Notes: a model not told the origin generated them from the sequence alone. Shown: positions 22,199 through 32,082, numbered from the stretch's first letter. The stretch: DNA of 32,196 nt from Dissophora ornata (GCA_025201705.1 MU616917.1:1-32196); one strand, 5' to 3'. Numbers and translations: made by a program.

Positions 22199-23791
22199 AT
22201 GGTCCCTTTCCACGGACTCCTCCTATTGGTCTTTTTCGCAGGGTCCAGCTATCATCGACAGGGGGCCAGACTGAATGCTGGTCTCGTGCAAGCTTACCAG
22301 GGTCCTGGTGACTACTTCCTCCCCTCCAACATTTATGACAACTTGCCTCCAGGCATCCAGACACCGACCGCCACTGCCCCCATCCCAATTCCTTCAACTA
22401 CTGCCCCGGGACAATCAACAGAGTCACGAGTCGGCAGCAGTGATAATGATGCTGTTTTTTATCAGTCACCGGGACTTGACGATCCACCAATGATCGAGAT
22501 CACAACACCGCTCTTGAACGCAGTATACACACCCGGTTCAGGGCTGGTCGTGACCTGGACTAGCCACGACGAGATCTCATTCCCGGACAACTGGACTCCT
22601 CCCCAGAGTCTGCTTGACATGGTCACGAACGACCCAAATTTTTCACATAACCCGCTCTTGACAAAAGATGACATGACCAACCTCGCAAAGATGAAGCTCG
22701 TCGATCTGAAGCGCGCCGCATTGACTTTGATCATGAAGGACAGTCCTATTTGGCTCACCAGTCTTCGACTAGTCTCTTGGCCACTCCAAGCGGCGGCATC
22801 TGATATTGACGATGATGATCAGAACGGCGACTCTGGCGAAGAAAGGGGTCCTTCTGGATCCTCGTCACAAAAAACGTTCTCAATCTCACCAACCGTCCTA
22901 TTTGATCCTGGCTATAGTCTCCAAAACCTCTCCAGGACGACTATCTTGGGCGCAACGGGTGGCCAGCTGAGTTGGGTGATTCCAGAGGATTGGGAATACG
23001 AAGGTGAATTTGAGATCAGGATCCCTTCTGTCTCGTCTGGTTCGAATGGGGACGTACAAACCGGAAAAGGTGGCAGCAACAGTGGCGGTGCCGGTGCTAG
23101 GAGTCATAGTTTCTGGATCTTGAGAGATGCTGCTACCAGGACGAGCAATCCACAATATAACTTGCCGTCGGTAGGCCAACAACCACAAGAGGGGAAAGCA
23201 GGGACCGGATCGGGCCTGTTCTCAAGTCGGATGGATGTGCAGCGACAGAGAGATATGGGTGTATTTTTGGGCGTGTCGGCCATGATGTTGGCCTTTATCC
23301 TGGTTGGGCTTGGGTTCATTGTTGGAATCTATCGTCGCTCGTCTGCTCCCTCAGCCCCTGGAGGAGAGCTCGAGTCCGACGCGTGCGCTCACATAGAATC
23401 TTCATTGGCGACGGATTCTATGATCACGACTAGCACTCCCTCTTACTCATCTTCATCCGCCAGAAGCGCTGGGCCATTAATCAATTGCAAGCACATGGAA
23501 GGATATGGTGGTAACCCATTTGAGCACTCTCAAGGAGACGATGATGCTCACTCGCCCAGAGATTTGGACCTTTCAGAAGAGACTTTCCGGGGCGGGATGT
23601 CAGAGAAGGCAACAGTTGGAGGCAAGAATGAGCGAGGATATTCACAGGAATGCGAGAAAGAGTACAGTCCCGTTGATAGCACATTCGTGGATCTGCCACT
23701 GTACGAGGCTCATGACAGCTCGTCGACGCTGGCGACGGCAAGGGCAGCATCCAATCAGGACCTGCATAAGACGCAAGAGACCGCGGAGTAG
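22199..23791 (+). CDS. Type I membrane protein with Kre9/KNH-like ectodomain
   Basis: A single-exon gene of 530 aa. The N-terminus (MVPFHGLLLLVFFAGSS) is a signal peptide. A Thr/Pro-rich linker leads to residues about 98-310, which start ITTPLLNAVYTPGSGLVVTW and end with LSWVIPEDWEYEGEFEIRI and SHSFWI. That strand order is typical of the Ser-Thr-rich Kre9/KNH beta-sandwich family of fungal surface proteins. The domain is interrupted by a long insert. One membrane helix (about 354-376, LGVSAMMLAFILVGLGFIVGIY) is followed by RR and a 150-residue cytosolic tail rich in Ser, Glu and Asp. It is therefore not GPI-anchored but spans the membrane. The layout of exposed wall-type domain, single helix and acidic tail recalls cell-wall sensors, which is inference. 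The domain call rests on pattern only. Confidence 0.72.
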   Translation: MVPFHGLLLLVFFAGSSYHRQGARLNAGLVQAYQGPGDYFLPSNIYDNLPPGIQTPTATAPIPIPSTTAPGQSTESRVGSSDNDAVFYQSPGLDDPPMIEITTPLLNAVYTPGSGLVVTWTSHDEISFPDNWTPPQSLLDMVTNDPNFSHNPLLTKDDMTNLAKMKLVDLKRAALTLIMKDSPIWLTSLRLVSWPLQAAASDIDDDDQNGDSGEERGPSGSSSQKTFSISPTVLFDPGYSLQNLSRTTILGATGGQLSWVIPEDWEYEGEFEIRIPSVSSGSNGDVQTGKGGSNSGGAGARSHSFWILRDAATRTSNPQYNLPSVGQQPQEGKAGTGSGLFSSRMDVQRQRDMGVFLGVSAMMLAFILVGLGFIVGIYRRSSAPSAPGGELESDACAHIESSLATDSMITTSTPSYSSSSARSAGPLINCKHMEGYGGNPFEHSQGDDDAHSPRDLDLSEETFRGGMSEKATVGGKNERGYSQECEKEYSPVDSTFVDLPLYEAHDSSSTLATARAASNQDLHKTQETAE

Positions 23792-24160
23792 TCCATTTGT
23801 TGCTTGAAAACAAAATAGGGAAGGGGAGGGGCTGAGGTGTATACATTTGACTTACCCGGTTATAACTCCTGACATGGTACCCCTCGTTTTGTAACATGAA
23901 ACAATACATTTCAAATATTTGCTCTACAACAAAATACCCTCAATCAAAACAACAGTGTTGCTATACATGCGTATTATTGCATATTTATTAAAAGGCACAT
24001 TACTATGGACATGGTCATGGTCATGACAGGATGGAGGAAGGGCGTCTTTGAGGTTGCATACTTACAAAAAAAAAAGTGGAGGGGATTTGGAGTTCTTTGA
24101 TGGTTGAAAAGGGCCAGCCCTATATCTCTCAATCTCATCAAAGAGTTCCCTAATCTTAAT
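23792..24160. other. Spacer between convergent genes
   Basis: 369 bases between the stop of the KNH-like gene and the stop of the first secreted-protein paralogue. It contains A-rich tracts and several AATAAA-like hexamers on each strand, as expected for 3' ends. No gene seen. Confidence 0.5.
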
Positions 24161-25605
24161 TTACTTGCTACTCCTGTGGTGATGCTGGTGCTTTCTCTTC
24201 TTCTTGAGAGACTTTGACTGGTTGAACTGAATGGCAGTAGCAATGCCGTTGGTAGCCGTAGTAGTGATGGCAGACGTCTTCATCAAGAGCTTGTCGCATC
24301 CCAGGTTAGTCCACGAGGCCGCATAACGTTGGCCCATGAAAGTAAGCAGGTTCGAGGCGACATCTGGCATGGGCGAGGTCATCTTGGCAAGGTGGTTCTT
24401 GATGCCCATGAGATACTGAGGTGCGATATTGTTAAGGTTGTTGCAGTAGTTCCTGACCGAGTTAGCCGGAATGGCACGGAGCACAGGCTGGTTCACACCT
24501 TGACGATAGAGATTGAGCTTGGTCAAAGAGGGGACGTTGTTGGACAAAACCATGGGGTCAGTTGAGGGGACCATGGCCACGGCGCCGCCTTGCCTTGAGG
24601 CGTGGAGCTCATTCAGAGCCATGGCGCCGAGCATGACGCCTTGCTCCATCAGCGAGGGGGCTTTGAAGGGCTGGCATCCGATAGCCTATTACAAAAAAAA
24701 ACAATCGATAGCGAGGGAGTGAGTGAGTGAAGATAAATATGCAGCGGTCTTAATTATGAACAGGCTGGAAGGGACAAGTAAAACTTACAGGATCGATAAA
24801 GTCGGTAACAAGAGCGTTATCGGAGCCGTTGCTGATCACCGTGGCGGCAGGTAATTTACCCCTGTTCGCCTGGGTGTTCTGTGCAAACGTGGTGCCAGTC
24901 ATGAGATAGGTGGTGATGACGTTGTCGCTCTGATCTTGATCGACGACACCGAAGGCGCGGGTGGTGGGGCATTTTCTGCGATTGACATCAACACCGAGGA
25001 CAGGGATTTTGACGTTCTTGGCAGCGTTGACAGCGGCGAAGAACTGCTTGGAATTGCAGAACGCGACCTGGCCAAAGACATCTTGGTTCGAGATGCCATT
25101 GACGCATGTGCCGATGTCTCCCTGGAGGGTGACCGAGTTGGCATTGGCTCCAAACCAGAGACCGACAACCGCACCGGCGGGCAGGGTTGGAACGATGGGC
25201 GCGATGGCGGGCTTGGTGCCTAGATTTACCACAAAAGGAACATAAAATAATGTACGCGGTCAGTGACACAGAATAAAATTGAAGAACTCAAATTGTTTCT
25301 TCTGCGCGTCTCATCTTCGAAACATTACCTTGATTGATGACCAGGGGGTGGTAGACGCTAAATGCGCCGGTGGCAGGGTCAAAGACTGTAGCCTCAACAA
25401 AGACCTGCTCGTTGGGGTTCGTTTGATCGCAGTTGCCAGCCATAAGGATGTAGGGTGTGGCAAGACCCTTCGCCGTCAGAGGGTTCGGTGGGACGGTAAT
25501 GGTGCAGGCACCGGGATCAGCGGCTGCGGCCGCTGCTGCATCGACATTATAAAGGCCTGCGATGACTGAGAGAGAGAGGATGAGGGCAGGGGCAAGCTTA
25601 ACCAT
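24161..25605 (-). CDS. Secreted protein of unknown function, paralogue A
   Basis: Three exons, 25605-25329, 25219-24789 and 24685-24161, give 410 aa. I do not recognise the family. The N-terminus MVKLAPALILSLSVIAGLYNVDA is a clear signal peptide followed by an Ala run. The mature part contains several Cys (CTITVPP, GNCDQ, GTCVNG, VAFCNSKQ, KCPTT, AIGCQP, NYCNN, NLGCDK), so disulphides are likely, and sequons such as NGS. The region with VVGLWFGANANSVTLQG and the final YAASWTNLGCDKLL are the best-conserved blocks against paralogue B. It ends in a strongly basic and His-rich tail (KKKRKHQHHHR). Both introns are at the same places and phases as in B. No transmembrane segment follows the signal, so export is expected. 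Enzyme, adhesin or effector roles cannot be told apart. Confidence 0.85.
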
Positions 25606-27131
25606 ATTGGGCTATTATGCGCGCGTGGAAAAGTGATAGTTTTGAGAGCAAGAGCAAGAGCCTAGTTGTTGCAGGTGGACGCAGTGCAGGAGGTGGAGTT
25701 GGCTGGAGACGTGGGAGAGAGAGAGGGAGATAGATAACGATTGATGGCTATGAGGGCGGAGTGCTGTTAGAGCAGGGAAGAGAAAATCTACGCTGAGGAA
25801 GGCTAGGAATGAGGAGGGAGAAGAGGAGACGTCGTTGCTCTTTATATGGTCCTCAGATCTCGGATGGTTGAGTGAAGAGATTGATTTGATATCGAGGGTA
25901 CACTGAAATGGTCTACATTTTTTGTTGACTAATAAATCAAAGGGGTATGTTAAATGCAGCAACGTACAGCGGAATACATAAATGACCCAATTCAAGAGAC
26001 GATTCTTCCGGTGAACTGCTGATATGTTGACCGAAGCCCTATTGGACTCGAAGGACAACCAGCTACGCCGCATTTGCCGACACAACAAATCAAAACATCC
26101 AATTATGCTTGTACCTGGACGCCGACTTCTCCGAAATACATGTAAATTGCTCTATCTCGACCTTGTGGACATTGTCATTACAGGAGACAGTGAGAGTGTG
26201 CTTGACGTTAGAGAAATGCAAACACGCATGCGCATAACTAGGCAACGTACACTTGGGTTAGCCGCCGAGACCAGATTGCATTGTGTCTGAGAGTCTCCTA
26301 CTCGCTCGCTCTGGGATGTGCCCTCACAGTTGTATTCTTTGGTGTTGGTAGGGAAGCAATATCGCCCTGCAAAATACCTGTCAGTACCCAGAAATCATGA
26401 ATAAACAAAAGAAAAATCGATGTTTCCAGGTTTTGTGAAGTTTACCACGTACTTCAAGTATGACGATGTCATTTCAGCCTGTAATATACTGCATTTCTGC
26501 ACGCGTGCCGCATGGATTTGACGCGTCTTTTCGTGCGTATACCCATGTATTATCTCCATTTCTCTACTATTACTAATGATACATTTTTCTCAATGTTGTA
26601 TTCACAAGCGTTCTGCACGAAATGTACCCACAACGGCAGGCGGCTAGCTTTCTCTCCTCCGCGTTATCAGTTCCTCAAAGTTTTCCTGTTGATATAGTCC
26701 ATGTCTTTATCCGGGTTCTCGTCGTCGTCCAGCGTCTCACTTTGTCCCGGTTCCTTATCGTTGTCCACCTCGTCGTCGTAGTCTTGTTAACCCGCCTCTG
26801 CTCCCAATCGTTTTCTTGCATATCATACTGGCACAACAAAAATCGAATTACAGATACGGGACACTCGTAGGTGGACGTCCTACGTTGTTTTCCATTAGCG
26901 CTGTATGTATATCCGTCATTATAACGTGAAGAAATGGAGCAAAGGAGGAATCATATATTTATTATTGAGGTGATTTTTTTGGCCTCCTCTTCGGCACACC
27001 CTCGGGGAGACTCCTGTAACAAAGGGGTGCAATTAACATATCCACCAAAGCCGAGCGTACGAGTTGTTTTAGCATGTAGTACATCCTCTAGATGACCAGT
27101 AGTTATTTCATTCAAAAAGTATACACTAATT
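25606..27131. other. Intergenic: upstream region of paralogue A and 3' flank of paralogue B
   Basis: About 1.5 kb without a convincing gene. The part beside paralogue A (25620-25740) is GA-rich on the + strand. From about 26010 to 26270 the sequence resembles the upstream DNA of paralogue B (see the repeat entries), so it belongs to the duplicated segment. 26300-27100 shows nothing I can identify. Confidence 0.5.
26096..26262. repeat. Duplicated upstream segment, copy next to paralogue A
   Basis: Diverged but recognisable similarity to 30069-30265. Shared strings include AATTA(T/C)GCTTG, GAACGCAGACTT/GGACGCCGACTT, AACACGCATG and GGCAA(C/T)GT(A/G)CACT, in the same order. It lies about 490 bases upstream of the paralogue A start. 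Confidence 0.6.
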
Positions 27132-28688
27132 TTAAATTAATCGTTTCGTGTTCTGCTTTCTCTTCTTCTTGAGAGGCTTTGACTGATTGAACTGGATGGC
27201 AGTAGCAATGCCGTTGGTGGCCGTAGTAGTAATAGCAGACGTTTTCATCAAGAGCTTGTCGCATCCCAGGTTAGTCCACGAGGCCGCATAACGTTGGCCC
27301 ATGAAAGTAAGCAGGTTCGAGGCGACAGCTGGCATAGGCGAGGGTTTGTTGGCAATGGCATTCATGATGCCCATGAGATATGTGGGACCAACATTGTTAA
27401 GGTTGGTGCAGTAGGTCGTGACCATGTTGGCCGGAATGGCGCGGATCACAGGCTGGTCAACACCTTGACGATAGAGATTGAGTTTGGCCAAAGAGGGGGC
27501 GGCGTTGGATAAAACCATGGGGTCGGTTGATGGGACCAAGGCCACAGGAGCGCCTTGTTTCGTGGCCTGGAGCTCATTCAGAGCCATGGCGCCGAGCATG
27601 ACGCCTTGCTCCATCAGCGAGGGAGCTTTGAAAGGTGTGCATCCGATAGCCTGTTAAAAAAACAATCGATAGCGAGGGAGTGAGTGAGTGAAGATAAATA
27701 TGTGGCAGTCTTAATTATGGACAGGCTGGAAGGGACAAGTAAAACTTACAGGATCGATAAAGTCGGCGACAAGGGCATTATCGGAGCCGTTGCTGATCAC
27801 CGTGGCGGCAGGGAATTTACCCCTGTTCGCCTGGGTGTTCTGTGCAAACGTGGTGCCAGCCATGAGATAAGTGGTGATAAGGTTGTCGCTCTGATCTTGA
27901 TCGATAATACCAAAGGAGCGAGTGGTTGGGCAGGCTTTCCCATTGACATCAACACCGAGGGCAGGGATTTTGACGTTCTTGGCAGCGTTGACAGCGGTGA
28001 AGAACTGCTTGGAATTGCAGAACGCGACCTGGCCAAAGACATCTTGGTTCGAGAGACCGTTGACGCATGTGGCGATGTCTCCCTGGAGGGTGACCGAGTT
28101 GGCATTGGCTCCAAACCAGATACCGACGACCGCACCGGCGGGTAGTGTTGGGACGACAGGCGCAACGGCGGGATTGGTGCCTGGATTTACCACAAAGGAA
28201 GGTTGAAACGCAAAGAAAAAATGATACGGTCAGGGTACAGGAACAATATAAAATTGGAGGGAAATGATTCGACGAACAAGACGTATCAATTCTCTCGTGA
28301 ATTAATTTCCGCGCAAACGTTATTGTTGTCCATCCGCCCTCGATGCGCCAAATGCGGATCGGATGACAGAGCATGTCTCTGCGCGTCTCATCTTTGAAAC
28401 ATTACCTTGATTGACAACCAGGGGATGGTAGACGCTAAATGCGCCGGTGGCAGGGTCAAAGACTGTAGCCTCAACAAAGACCTGCTCGTTGGGGTTCGTT
28501 TGATCGCAGTTGCCAGCCATAAGGATGTAGGGTGTCGCAAGACCCGTCGCTGTCAGAGGGTTCGGTGGGACGGTGATGGTGCAGGCACCGGGGTTAGCGG
28601 CTGCTGCTGCGGCCGCGGCTGCATCGACATTATAAAGGCCCGCGATGGCAGAGAGGGAGAGGATGAGGGCAGGGGCAAGCTTAACCAT
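27132..28688 (-). CDS. Secreted protein of unknown function, paralogue B
   Basis: Exons 28688-28406, 28180-27750 and 27650-27132 give 410 aa, the same length as paralogue A. It has the same signal peptide (one V to A change, two extra Ala in the following run), the same Cys positions and the same intron positions. Differences cluster in the first half of exon 3 (for example HASRQGGAVAM against QATKQGAPVAL), while about 50 residues before the tail are identical. The C-terminus again has KKKRK, but the last residues differ (QNTKRLI). Intron 2 is almost the same as in A (about 100 nt), whereas intron 1 is about twice as long (225 against 109 nt) because of extra sequence near 28250-28370. The pair is a direct tandem duplication with about 1.5 kb between copies. 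Function is unknown. Confidence 0.86.
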
Positions 28689-28760
28689 TTTGGGCTATTA
28701 CGCGAGTGTGGAAAAATGATTTTTATATTTGAGAGCAAGGGCGAGAGCCTAGTAGTTGCA

Positions 28761-28832
28761 GGCGGACGTGATACAGAAGGTGGACGTTGTACAGAAGGTG
28801 GACGTTGTACGGGGGGTGGACGTTGTACGGGA
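28761..28832. repeat. 18-bp tandem repeat upstream of paralogue B
   Basis: Four units of 18 bp (28761, 28779, 28797, 28815) of the form GGTGGACGTTGTACRGRR, followed by a partial unit. It sits 73-144 bases before the ATG, in the promoter or leader. The matching place in paralogue A (about 25674-25700) has only one unit plus the partial one, so the array expanded after the duplication. Confidence 0.85.
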
Positions 28833-30068
28833 GGTGGAGTTGGCTGGAGACGTGGAAAAGAGAGAGGGGAAGAGACAGCGATTGATAATTATGAGGGCAG
28901 AGTGCTGTTAGGGCAGGGATGAGAAAAGCGACGCAGAGGAAAGGCTGAGGAAAGGCTGAGGAGGGAGAAGAAAACGATCTTTGGGGAGAGGAGACCTCGT
29001 TCACCTTTATATGTTGGTCCTCGAATTTCGCAGGGTCGGGCGGAGAGATTGACCAATGAAGCAAAGATGTGCGCAAAGGTACCGTTTTTTTTTGTTGTTG
29101 TTGTTATTGTGCAAAGTACAGTACTGTGCAGAAAAGTACAGCGGTACAGCGGAATGCTTAAAATGTCCAATTCAATAGAATACTGCTGGATACTTCTCCA
29201 GTGACCAGCTGGATCATTGTTTCCATTTGCGTGCTGTCGAGGCTTTTTGGTGACTACACTCGTCCACCACTCAGCATGATTTCTATTTTTCACCCAAGAC
29301 CAGATATCATTCTCACCCTGCAGCCGTTGGCCCCCTATCTCTATGCGTCGTACCCAGAGATGTTTGACAAAAGTAATGCAATGCAACACCGAGGGCGCGC
29401 ATTCGATTTTTGTTGACGGAAAGTCAGGGCCATGTCCGACCGGTTTGCTCAGTCTTTACTCATCGACTGTCACACCCCCTGATAACTGGAAACAAAACAA
29501 AATCAGGAACCTCGCCTCTGGCCTCCATTTTTCCAATCCTTACACTCCCTTTCCTGGCCTTGCGGTTAACTGGATGCCCCTATTCCTTGCTTTATGCCGC
29601 GCACCGGTAGTTGGCGACTCAATATGGATGCTCCATTTCCTGCTATCAGATCCCCATCGCTCCATGTGCAGTGTACAGTGCCGTCGCAGTAATGATTTAT
29701 TTGTCAGCTCGACTCTTTTTTTTTTGATCGCAGAAAAATGATGTATTGTTACTATGATACTCTGATCCCAGGCATCTGAGCTCCGAGAAAGATAAAAGAT
29801 CCAGGCTGTTAGGAGAATTAGCTGGGCGTATGATATTAATCCTGCAGACCCGTTTCATCAGCGACGCAGTGCAAAAAGTAAGATACATGTAGTACAATGC
29901 ATGTATTGTTGACGAACCCTGCTACCTTAACCTGCAGCCTATCGTTGTTACCCCGTTCCAACGATTCCTCGTTTTTTTTTGTCCCCCCGTGCATGACAGC
30001 ATGGCAATTTTGAAATCCTGGCCTGCCCCTGCGTCCATGTCGCATATGTAACCACATGAAGACAGCCA

Positions 30069-30265
30069 AATTACGCTTGCGCCTGAACGCAGACTTTTCC
30101 TAGACACTTATATATTGCTTTACCTCTGCCATGAAGGTATGGACCCTACGATTGCTTGTTTCAATGAGTGTGTGGGTGTGCTTGCCACTAATAAATACAA
30201 ACACGCATGTACAAAACGGAAAAAAATCCACACGAATACAGGGCCGGGCAATGTGCACTGTTGTT
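30069..30265. repeat. Duplicated upstream segment, copy next to paralogue B
   Basis: Counterpart of 26096-26262 (same strings in the same order). It lies about 1.38 kb upstream of the paralogue B start, against 0.49 kb in A, so about 0.8-0.9 kb was gained here or lost there. Confidence 0.6.
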
Positions 30266-30821
30266 AGCCGGACAATATCACGGAGAGCGAATTATATTTT
30301 CCGTTATTGGTCCGGGTTCCATGGGATGTCCTTTCACAGATGTGTTGGCGGCAGCACCGCCCCGCAAATTACTAAATTTCCTTCACCACTCTTTTCTGTG
30401 GGGTCCCCTAATTCTCAAAAGTGCGGTGGCGCCAAGAAGCAAAACTCAAATTAAATTGATCCAATTACATGTGTAACTCACACATAAACTTGCGGAGGTA
30501 CCACACAACCCACTAACTACAGTCGGTAAGTGAGCTCCGTCAGAAGCGGGCGGAGCTACATTGACCGTATAACAGGACTCTTTTCATGTCACATCCCTTA
30601 ATGAGAGCCGTTCGCTGACAGATCGGTAATCAAAACGTTCAACCCTGAATCCAGCCGGCATAGATTTTCCTTTTTAGAAAAGACATTGGCCAACATCTAC
30701 AATTTCGACAGGGAACTTTATTCAGGCGTAGACAGACATGTGCTGCTTTGAGTCAGGATAGCAAGAATTGTGAAAAGCGAGCGAGTCAACTTGACTTACG
30801 CCTTTACTCGGACTACGACCA

Positions 30822-30851
30822 TCCCTCTCTCTCTCTCTGTCTCTCTCTCTG
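30822..30851 (+). repeat. CT microsatellite
   Basis: An interrupted (TC)n tract of about 30 bases in the gene-poor region. No associated gene. Confidence 0.7.
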
Positions 30852-31369
30852 ACCCTGACTTCCTTCGGGAAAGATCACTTGAGGCTTGGAGTATAGACAA
30901 CTATACATGGAATTACCAGATTGAAAAAGGGTCTAGCGTTGGTGAACACCTTTCGGGCCCTTGAACATATATTACTTTTGCGACAACAACGGGAGCAAAA
31001 AAGAAAGTTTAATTGCTTCTTTATTTTCCTAAAAAAAATTGGCGTACTGTTTGTGTAGTAGACTATCATGTCGCCAATAAAAGACAAAACCAATTCTTTT
31101 GTAGGCTGAAAAAAGTAAACAAATAACAATGTGGAGCCAATCTGCGACAAACGCGAAAATGTTCAACACGAACGCGACTCCGGTGGCGGTGACATTAAAT
31201 AAATTGATGTAACAAGGACTTGAGAATGAATGGGATTAAATAAGGGCGAGAGAAAAAGAATGCAAGTCGGGGTAATGTACAAATGAATTTACAGTGTACA
31301 GCGCGTACCTCCGAGGTCGAATATCCGGACCGATGTGTACAGTACATGCACAGCACAAACACAGATACC

Positions 31370-31393
31370 AAAAAAAAAAAAAAAAAAAAAAAA
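31370..31393 (+). repeat. 24-nt A homopolymer
   Basis: A run of 24 A ends 13 bases before the left inverted repeat of the element at 31407-32082. It may be unrelated to that element. Confidence 0.9.
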
Positions 31394-31406
31394 GGAGTAA
31401 TCCTTA

Positions 31407-31514
31407 GGATTAATCTATTTGACAACCCGGGCTGTTCGTTTTTATTCAACAACCCAACATGTCTTGCGTGCTAAGTCCATGGACGATCAATTCTTTAAAG
31501 TCATATACATCGAT
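31407..31514 (+). repeat. Left terminal inverted repeat
   Basis: 108 bases from GGATTAATCTATTTGACAAC to ATACATCGAT. It pairs with 31975-32082. It contains the shorter palindromes CCCGGG and CCATGG. Confidence 0.9.
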
Positions 31515-31592
31515 AGTTTTCGGTGGTTGTTAGGGCTATATTAATGATGTGGATGCAAAAAAAACTAAGTCTATGAAACGAAAAATATCGAT
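31511..31592 (+). repeat. Internal direct repeat, copy 1
   Basis: The unit begins CGATAGTTTTCGG, contains GGCTATATTAATGATGTGG and ends at ATCGAT. It is repeated in the same orientation at 31891-31980 with small changes, including a duplicated GGCTATACTA in the second copy. Confidence 0.85.
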
Positions 31593-31656
31593 GTATATCA
31601 CTTAAAAGAAAAATTGATCGTCCATGGACTTAGCACGCAAGACATGTTGGGTTGTT
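31587..31656 (-). repeat. Internal copy of the right arm
   Basis: From ATCGATGTATAT to TTGGGTTGTT this matches the start of the right arm (31975 onward), apart from a few changes near 31599-31615. With the left arm it forms an inner hairpin around a loop of about 70 bases. Confidence 0.85.
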
Positions 31657-31699
31657 CGTTTTATTCAACAACCGAACGTGTTTTCGTGCTAAGTCCATG
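31657..31699 (+). repeat. Internal partial copy of the left arm
   Basis: CGTTTTATTCAACAACCGAA through GTGCTAAGTCCATG resembles part of the left arm at about 31437-31480 in the same orientation, with roughly 80-90% identity. It suggests that two elements were joined or nested here. Confidence 0.75.
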
Positions 31700-31890
31700 T
31701 AAGCACTTTTTCATCCTTTTTTTGAAAAACTCATTGAAGTTGGCATCAAAAGGCCAAATAGCGCTTTTTCTCGCCACCTCTTTCATGGAGCACCACTCTC
31801 ACGTTGTTCAAAGCGGCTTTTAAGATGCATTTCATAGGAAATACCAGTTTTTTGTGTGTGTGGTGGCCACGAAGACCGAGTTTTGGCTAG

Positions 31891-31980
31891 CGATGGCATT
31901 CGGCGGTTGTTCGGGCTATACTAGGCTATACTAATGATGTGGATGCAAAAAACGAAGACTATGTAACGAAAAATATCGAT
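31891..31980 (+). repeat. Internal direct repeat, copy 2
   Basis: Second copy of the unit at 31511-31592, running directly into the right terminal arm, just as copy 1 runs into the internal arm copy. Confidence 0.85.
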
Positions 31981-32082
31981 GTATATGACTTTAAAGAATT
32001 GATCGTCCATGGACTTAGCACGCAAGACATGTTGGGTTGTTGAATAAAAACGAACAACCCGGGTTGTCAAATAGATTAATCT
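31975..32082 (-). repeat. Right terminal inverted repeat
   Basis: 108 bases, reverse complement of 31407-31514 with about two mismatches (one in GGGCTGTT against GGGTTGTT, one at the outermost base). Confidence 0.9.

Larger units (their letters stand above)
28689..31406. other. Gene-poor region right of paralogue B
   Basis: About 2.7 kb with no gene I can support. It begins with the GA-rich leader of paralogue B. TACAG/GTACTGTAC-type motifs cluster at about 29115-29155, and AGTACAGCGGAAT there is shared with the upstream of paralogue A (GTACAGCGGAAT near 25966). The stretch 29220-30040 has no counterpart upstream of A. 30500-31300 shows nothing identifiable apart from a CT microsatellite. 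Confidence 0.5.
31407..32082. mobile_element. MITE-like element with 108-bp terminal inverted repeats
   Basis: The left arm (31407-31514) and right arm (31975-32082) are reverse complements over 108 bases with only about two mismatches. The outer ends read GGATTAATC... and ...GATTAATCT and are flanked by TA on both sides (31405-31406 and 32083-32084). That fits a TA target duplication, as made by Tc1/mariner-type transposases. The interior holds further copies of the arms and a directly repeated unit, and no coding frame of credible length, so the element would be non-autonomous. The TA duplication is only two bases, so the class is inference. The long arms could form a stable hairpin in DNA or RNA. 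Confidence 0.75.

Noticed and set aside
15732..23791. Secondary-metabolite gene cluster
   Set aside because: No synthase, tailoring oxidase, transporter or pathway regulator is present; the lipid-related genes are housekeeping types.
27684..28145. Forward open frame of 153 codons
   Set aside because: It is antisense to exon 2 of paralogue B, and a similar antisense frame exists in paralogue A; coding bias explains it.
28761..28832. CRISPR-like array
   Set aside because: The units are contiguous 18-mers without spacers, in a eukaryotic promoter.
31614..31823. Open frame of 69 codons inside the inverted-repeat element
   Set aside because: Its first third is arm sequence and the rest has no recognisable transposase motif.
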